Shown piece after piece: positions 58,454-64,000 of a stretch of DNA of 64,000 nt; position 1 is the first letter of the stretch; every line of letters begins with the position of its first letter. The DNA comes from Silene latifolia (lineage: Eukaryota; Streptophyta; Magnoliopsida; Caryophyllales; Caryophyllaceae): the NCBI RefSeq assembly GCF_048544455.1, contig NC_133537.1, positions 152,312,058-152,376,057 on the forward strand, written 5' to 3'. The notes under the pieces were generated by a model that made no database searches, was not told where the DNA came from, and saw only the letters and a program-made list of their open reading frames with translations. Position numbers and translations under genes: made by a program.

Positions 58454-58925
58454 GTCATGCAGACTCGTACACTACCCACATGTTAAACTCATACTCCCAA
58501 CTTACTATACTTTTATGCAAACGACATCCAATCAACATATATATAACTCTCTATATACTCCAGCAAAAACAACCTTATTGTCATATATCTAACATGCCAC
58601 ATTATAAATCAATTAGCATGCTTTCAACCAACAACATATAAAATCACACCATCATCATCTTTCTCTACACATTTCCCATTCTCCACATGCATACCTCCAC
58701 CAATTCATACCATACATTACTATATAGATGCACAGTTCACAAGATAAACACGTAGCAATCCTGACTCATACCCCATGGTGACCGGTTCAAAATTATAGGG
58801 CGAGTTCGCGACTTTAGGACATCTCCCAAGTCTTTGCATTAGCTCCTACAACTTCTACCCCGGGTTCATTTTTGTTTGACTACCTATGTTCATTAGGTTC
58901 ATTGGTTACAGGTTTCAAGATCGTC
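58454..58925 (-). other. E7 leader near the PBS
   Basis: About 470 bp of AT-rich leader with no recognised coding or structure. Confidence 0.5.
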
Positions 58926-58937
58926 ACTCTTATACCA
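58926..58937 (-). other. E7 primer-binding site (degenerate)
   Basis: On the element strand TGGTATAAGAGT lies three bases after the LTR. It differs at two bases from TGGTATCAGAGC in E1, so it is probably a decayed Met-type PBS. Confidence 0.75.
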
Positions 58938-58940
58938 CTT

Positions 58941-60346
58941 TGTGACACCCCCATACTCCAAGTGCCTTACTAAGACCACCTAAGGTATGAGAACGTCACC
59001 ATCTCGGTTTCCCGAGGCAATGATAATCAAAAGACAATAAGGAAACATACTTAAATAGTAACAAAGTTTAAAGTTATTACATGTCAACTCTAAAATTGTT
59101 TAAATGAAATACAAAGTTCTCAAAATTGTCTACTATCAAAACTATAAAAGTGTCTGACACAGCGGAAGACTTCTAAACTGCAACGTGGTGACTCATCCCA
59201 GCTATCCCATACACATCGTCTCATACCTACTAAATAACTGCTCACCACCCCCGAATGGATCACCACGGTTTTTAAAACATTTAAACGGGGTCAGTACTGA
59301 TTATATAAAAACAAATGCCACAAAGAAACAACGTCGCAAACAGCTCAAGCAGTCACACAAATCCCCAGCTCCATCTCCAAACTCCACACAACTAACTACA
59401 CACTAAAGTGTGTAGTCCTGCCAGAGTACCCATCGCAACAAGTACTCCACGCCGCCAGTGGGGGACCGCAGCAGTACCCACCAAATCCTCGCTCATCTCC
59501 ATCGAGCGATAAACCCACTTTCATTAATGTCCACATCCCCTCTGTGACGGGCTCCACAGAGGGCCAATCAAGGGGGTGAAGCCACTCCCGCAAGTGACTC
59601 CACTCAGGCAGGGACGCGCCCCGAAGATCACAGATAGTTACACAATCAATCAACAGTATACCATAAACAACACCAAAACCAATCCAATAGTACAATTACT
59701 CAACAGTTACAACAACAATTACCAACAACTTATGTAGCCAATACTGAGTAAGGAAACCCTACCTGGAAAGCAAACACCACAGACGATCAAGCAGCTAAGT
59801 CAGAATTTCTCTTCGACGAATCCTCCTCCTATCATACATACATACAATCACAACCATATGCACATAAATCACCCAAAACCCCCAAATCACCCAATTAGGG
59901 TTTAACCAACTTTAACAAAACATTATAACATTTATATGAAAAGCTTACTCTCGACACAAGGATCACAACGGCGTAAAGAACAAGATGATCCAACGAACGT
60001 AGCCTTAGGGATTTGCTAAGGATGCGATGAAATGAACTTACGTAACTCCTTTCTTCTCAATTAGGTTTTTAGAATAGTTAAAAAGGTTTACGAAAAGTGA
60101 CGGTATCATTATATATTAATCTCGCATCATTAACAAAACAACCCATCAAAACTTGGCCCGTAAACTTGCTTACTCGATCGAGTAAGTCACTTACTCGATC
60201 GAGTGACCCTTACTCGATCGACTGCCAAGCTTACTCGATCGAGTACCCTACAGGTAGACTATTGTTTTGCGTAAAAATCTACTTACTCGATAGAGTAAGT
60301 CCCGCTCGATAGAGTACCCTAAGACACATAAAACCGTAGTATTACA
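58941..60346 (-). repeat. E7 5' LTR (1,406 bp)
   Basis: Plus-strand ends TGTGACACCCCC...GTAGTATTACA. Six dyad cores start at 60174, 60195, 60214, 60235, 60287 and 60306 (steps 21, 19, 21, 52 and 19). A TATA-like CATTATATATT lies at 60107-60117. Confidence 0.93.
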
Positions 60347-60351
60347 CTTAT
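60347..60351. repeat. CTTAT target site, copy 3
   Basis: Directly follows E7. Matches 16978-16982 and 39021-39025. E3 LTR sequence resumes after it. Confidence 0.9.
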
Positions 60352-61170
60352 AGCAATATATTATATATTTGCCCTAATAATATTTACTTGCATAGGGAGT
60401 TAATTCGGCCTCCACACGGCTCAAAAGCCCACCTTAGCCGAAACCCTAGGTCAAAATATCAAGGAGTAGATTGGGGTTACGTTTAGATAATTTAGCAAAC
60501 CCTTGGTAGCATGACGACTCATAAGTCGTTTTACTAGCCAATAGGATAACATAAATTATTCATTCTAAACAACCCGTATATCATATACACACATGATTTC
60601 GAAACATATTTAAAGAATTTTATCTTTTGAAAATTGATTTTAAAACTATTAAAATCGTGCCTTTAGAATGCAACCCAAAGTTATAGTACAAATAGCTATA
60701 ACTTTAAGTTTGGTAAGTAAAGTTATAGGTGAAATTGCTATAACTTTACCTTTCCAATATTACTTCTTAAGATACCATTATTAGATGATGGCCTATACTA
60801 GCTAATCTTCCTAGAGATCTTCAGTGGTAGGATCATCTCTTAATCTTGATCATAAACCCTTGATCTTGAGCTTGTTATAGACTTGATCGAGCCTTTTGCT
60901 TGAGTGATCATCATACTTGAAACTTGTTACAGTTACTATGATGCTTTAAGATTCTTCAATGTTATAGCTCAAGCTGCTATAACATTACTTGAACGATGCT
61001 TCACAAATCTTCAATGTTATAGCAAAGGTTGCTATAACATTACTTGCTTAAATTGTAAGCTTTAATCAATCTATTAAAGACTAAACAAACGATTACGAGC
61101 AAGAGTATATATAATATAAAGTACACACTTGTCATTATCAAAACTAATCATATATCTATATGGTCCAACA
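60352..61170 (-). repeat. E3 3' LTR, right segment
   Basis: Ends TATGGTCCAACA, that is TGTTGGACC on the element strand, next to a SIRE-type PPT. Together with 16242-16977 and one CTTAT it gives an LTR of about 1.56 kb. It carries four inverted repeats with 10-base arms and 9-base loops. Confidence 0.8.
60677..61041. repeat. Four 10-9-10 inverted repeats in the E3 LTR
   Basis: Arms at 60677-60686/60696-60705, 60719-60728/60738-60747, 60958-60967/60977-60986 and 61013-61022/61032-61041. The first two have AAAGTTATAG/CTATAACTTT and the last two AATGTTATAG/CTATAACATT, so the arms changed together. Loops are always nine bases but differ in sequence. Confidence 0.8.
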
Positions 61171-61185
61171 AATTCCCCCTTTTTG
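61171..61185 (-). other. E3 polypurine tract (SIRE type)
   Basis: On the element strand TCATCATCAAAAAGGGGGAA comes directly before TT and the LTR start TGTTGGACC. This phrase is a known hallmark of the SIRE lineage. Confidence 0.88.
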
Positions 61186-61685
61186 ATGATGACAAGTCTC
61201 TTACGATTTGTGACTAAGTGTAAGTTCCCCCTCAACATAATATTATAAAAGTCATAGCCATTTGAACGCAAGAACAATCCACTTATATACAAAGTATAGC
61301 ATCTAAGGGCCTTAAGAGATTAAAGGTTCTGACAAGGAGTAAGCTTAGGCAAATACTTAAGTCACGGTCATTTTCTTCCCCCTCTTGACATCATCGAAAA
61401 GACGAGAAAATACATAAAATAACTAGAATAATATAGACCGAGACACGTATTAATCATGCAAAGAAAGATTATAAAACGAGAAAGTAATCTACGATAAGCA
61501 TGCAAAATATAAAATATGTCTAATACAAACCAAAGAGTTTAATACCAAAGGGCCGAATACGATAACAAGTAGTAATGCCTAATGGGCCGAACAGAGTGTA
61601 AAGCCAAAATGGGCCGAATTTAGACAATTAGTCAAAATATAAGTCTAATAAAGAGACGAGCGAGGAATGGGATTTTAGGATGGGT
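61186..61685 (-). other. E3 3' untranslated region
   Basis: About 500 bp, AT-rich, with several GGGCCGAA-type words near 61550-61620. No gene is seen. Confidence 0.5.
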
Positions 61686-63306
61686 TTAGGCATAGTCGCA
61701 TTTCACGACATTGGGATTCACATATTTAGGATGAGTCCTAAACTCAAGAGAGTCGAGACGATCGAAGCAAGACCGCACATGATTGGCTTGTGCCGTGAGA
61801 CACGCCTCAAAATTAAGCACCTTCAACGACAAGGCCTTAGTGGCTTCGAAAATAAGTCCCATTTCCGCATGCATAACTTTCCCTTCATGCCAAATACCCC
61901 CCCCTTGACTAGCCAAGTTAGCCAATGACCCGGAATGACGAACACATTCCTAAGCCGCTCTATCCACGTCATGAGCCATAGCTTCAATAAGTCCTTCTAA
62001 CCCATGTAAATAGGCTAGGACATCGGCATTACCCGAACCATTAGAAACCGGAGCCCCATGTTTTCCTTTTCCCATTCCCGTGACCAACTCCACAAGCAAT
62101 TTATTTTGAACATCCAATTTTTCACAAATACTTAACATGAACGAATCAAATTTTTGTTCCACGACCATCATCACATCTGGCTTTTCCACCACATTACCCT
62201 TAGACAAGAAGATCAAGTCGGGTCCAACCGCGGCTATTTTCATTAATTTGAGATGTGTATCACACATCTCGTCTTTGACCATGACCCTATAGCTAGTAGG
62301 ACCGACAACCCCCTTGTGTTCAAAAATTCGAGAAATCCACATCCCAAACGGTAAATCCAAGGTAGTATAAAGTTTTTCCTCAGTGACGGAAATACTAATT
62401 TGGACAATACGATGGAAAATTAGTCGGGGAAGACTAAACTTAACACCTTGAGCCATTTGGAGACCAAAACCATCTCATAGCTCGATAATTTATCACGACC
62501 TCCCCTCCTTGGAATGATCGTATTCCATAAAAGTTTAAAAAGAATTTTATCTTGGGTGCAAACATACCCGCCAACATGTTACTTGACCCCGTAGCACCAT
62601 CATCAAAAGACCTCTTAATTTGAAGGTTTTCTTCCTCCGTCACATCCCCCCATTCCGCACTTGGGTTGATTTCCACCCCATCATCAGGGACAGAAAACAG
62701 AGTGCGAAAATCGTCAAGGGAGATGGTGACTTAGAACTCATTGACCATTGCATGCAACACATTCTTCTTTATAGAAACTGAAGCATAGAATTGAATTACC
62801 TCGATAGGATAGACGAGACCGATTAAGGAGCAAATCTTTGTCCATTCTTGATAAGTCAAGAAATCCTTGAAAAATTATAAAGCTTCAACCTTTGTAACCA
62901 CTTTTCGGAATAGGACCGTCCTCCATGAATATCGTATCTCATAACACGATTTACCCGAGTCCTCTCCTCCGTGGTAAATCGAACCTTATCAAGACCCGTC
63001 ATTGTTGCATTCGGCATATATTCTCGGAACAAGGTTCGTTGAGAACCATCTCGGTTAACCAACACCTCGGTCCCTTCAACCGAACCCTTGATACCAACAT
63101 CCTTATTCTTACCCTTATTAAGCTTCCGACGCTTTCCCTCGAGATTAGTATCAACCCGGTTATGATCAGGATTAGTAGGTTTGGGGTTTGATTGAGGTGA
63201 GGAAGTTTGTGGTTTGAATGGGCTTGTTGCATGGTGGTTTGGATGACCCGGTCTTAGTAGCGGATCGAGTTGATGGTGAGTTGAGGCGAGTTGTTGATGG
63301 AGACAT
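61686..63306 (-). pseudogene. E3 3' ORF (env-position, decayed)
   Basis: Begins at the ATG at 63306 (MSPSTTRLNSPSTRSATKTG). Parts in several frames follow: a basic segment, SGGRSYSEKW-like LKLYNF near 62870, EINPSAEWGDVTEEE near 62660, the conserved block FHRIVQISIS ... LPFGMWISRIFEHKGV at 62300-62440, and a C-terminal helical part to 61686. SIRE elements carry an extra ORF here, often called env-like, whose function is unsettled. Several stops and shifts make this copy inactive. No clear membrane segment is seen. Confidence 0.65.
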
Positions 63307-63797
63307 GATGATGATTGATGGCGAGGTTGAGTGTGGGAGAGTTTTAAGAAAACTAAATTTTTAGAGAATTGTGAGGGTGATGGAGACGTGAGGGAGGTGG
63401 GGTATTTATGAGTTTAGAAGTAATTTGTATTTTGGTAAGATTAGTATAGGGTGTAGATGGTTATAGGTATAATTAAGATTCTTTCATTTTTTTTTATATC
63501 ATATATGCATAAAGGATTAAGAAAGATAGTTAGGGTAAATTTTTTGGTAGGATAATATTAGGTAAAAAGATAGAATTTAGGTAAAAATCTCGGTAAACGA
63601 GATATGGAAGAATAATTTGTTACCAAAATTATGGTTCGTAATAAGACACAAAATATACATAACTAGCAAACGGAATATTCTCATAATATAATATAACATT
63701 TAACACAAATAAACTTGTAACGAAATATACGGACACAATCATAAAATCTCGTCAAATCTAGTCAGTCATACGGGAAATAAAATATTTGTGACAAGTT
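63307..63797 (-). other. E3 spacer between pol and the 3' ORF
   Basis: About 490 bp of AT-rich sequence with no recognised coding. Confidence 0.5.
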
Positions 63798-64000
63798 TAG
63801 TTGCCACCAATTAAACCAATTTCCAACCGTAAAATCTCAAAACGTTCTCTAGCCAATGCTTTGGTAAAAATGTCAGCCCATTATTTTTCTGTACTACAAA
63901 ATTTCAGTCTGATGTTGCCCTTATCTACATGGTCACGTAGAAAATGGTGTCTAATGTCTATATGCTTAGTACGTGAGTGCTGCACAGAGTTATTAGATAT
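63798..64000 (-). pseudogene. E3 RNase H C-terminus of Copia pol
   Basis: On the minus strand the frame reads [20 protein letters not shown], then [14 protein letters not shown], a TAA where Gln is expected, and WADIFTKALARERFEILR, ending at the TAA at 63798. These are the closing phrases of Copia RNase H. The rest of pol is beyond the window. The in-frame TAA shows that this copy is defective. Confidence 0.88.

Larger units (their letters stand above)
39026..60346 (-). mobile_element. E7: Tekay-type chromovirus with nested E8
   Basis: LTRs at 39026-40416 and 58941-60346, TSD CTTAT, a degenerate Met-type PBS and a PPT define a minus-strand Ty3 element. Gag, protease, RT, RNase H, integrase and a chromodomain-like C-terminus lie in one frame. 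The frame before and after E8 agrees once E8 and its 5-bp TSD are removed. Six in-frame stops are visible. Without E8 it is about 8.5 kb. Confidence 0.93.
16242..64000 (-). mobile_element. E3: SIRE-like Copia element, split by E4 and E7, right end outside window
   Basis: Minus-strand Copia with its 3' LTR in two pieces (16242-16982 and 60347-61170). The interruption is the CTTAT-flanked E4+E7 block. Next to the right piece is a PPT preceded on the element strand by TTGTCATCATC and A5G5, a hallmark of the SIRE 3' end. A 3' ORF and the RNase H C-terminus follow, and the rest lies beyond 64000. E3 inserted in the 3' end of E2. Confidence 0.8.

Noticed and set aside
39026..60346. E7 and E4 as one composite element
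   Set aside because: Each has its own LTR pair, PBS and PPT, and they belong to different superfamilies (Ty3 and Copia). Only the 5-bp target is shared.
14464..63306. Calling the 3' ORFs envelope genes
   Set aside because: No signal peptide, fusion peptide or membrane anchor could be seen in the E2, E6 or E8 proteins. Only their position resembles env.

Overview
The window is plant nuclear DNA made almost entirely of nested LTR retrotransposons. No host gene, rRNA or tRNA gene was recognised. It is probably from a eudicot. The repeat style makes me think of Caryophyllales, but the sequence does not prove it. I number the elements E1-E9. Most boundaries rest on paired LTRs, target-site duplications (TSDs), primer-binding sites (PBS) and polypurine tracts (PPT) visible in the sequence.

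Layout, left to right. E1 (1-8289, minus) is a Ty3/Tekay-like element with 2.0-kb LTRs and no gag-pol, inserted in the gag of E2. E2 (8290 to about 16241, plus) is an Athila-type Ty3 element with gag, protease, RT, RNase H, integrase and a 3' ORF, all broken. E3 (minus, SIRE-like Copia) sits in the 3' end of E2. Its 3' LTR is split (about 16242-16982 and 60347-61170), and its decayed 3' ORF and pol C-terminus fill 61186-64000. Two elements split that LTR at one 5-bp site, CTTAT: E4 (16983-39020, Copia, minus) and E7 (39026-60346, Tekay chromovirus, minus). E4 carries a 1,855-bp Helitron, E5 (18071-19925), in its 3' LTR. It also carries an 11.2-kb Athila-type element, E6 (23652-34874, minus), in its gag. 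E7 carries a 12.8-kb Athila-type element, E8 (42063-54874, minus), between RNase H and integrase, and E8 carries a solo LTR of its own family, E9 (44968-46748). The deepest stack is E2 > E3 > E7 > E8 > E9.

How the parts relate. E6 and E8 are different families with the same reduced plan: gag-protease and the Athila 3' ORF are kept, but RT, RNase H and integrase are absent, so any movement would need enzymes from a full relative. E2 shows the full plan. E7 is a complete chromovirus polyprotein in one frame with six nonsense codons.

The most unusual signal is a set of short, CpG-rich, dyad-symmetric or near-dyad motifs, different in each family, repeated in arrays. The cores are TCGATCGA in E6 and E7, TCGRCCGA in E1, GACGAGCG in E8/E9 and GCGCAGCCTGCGC in E2. 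Spacing in E6-E8 is mostly 19-24, 29-31 or 52 bp, close to two, three and five helical turns. Arrays lie in the LTRs of E1, E6, E7, E8 and E9. In E2, E6 and E8 they also lie 0.35-1 kb upstream of the 3' ORF, usually just before a TATA-like word. One E6 array lies inside the gag-protease reading frame. The E3 LTR has a separate set of four 10-9-10 inverted repeats whose arms covary.
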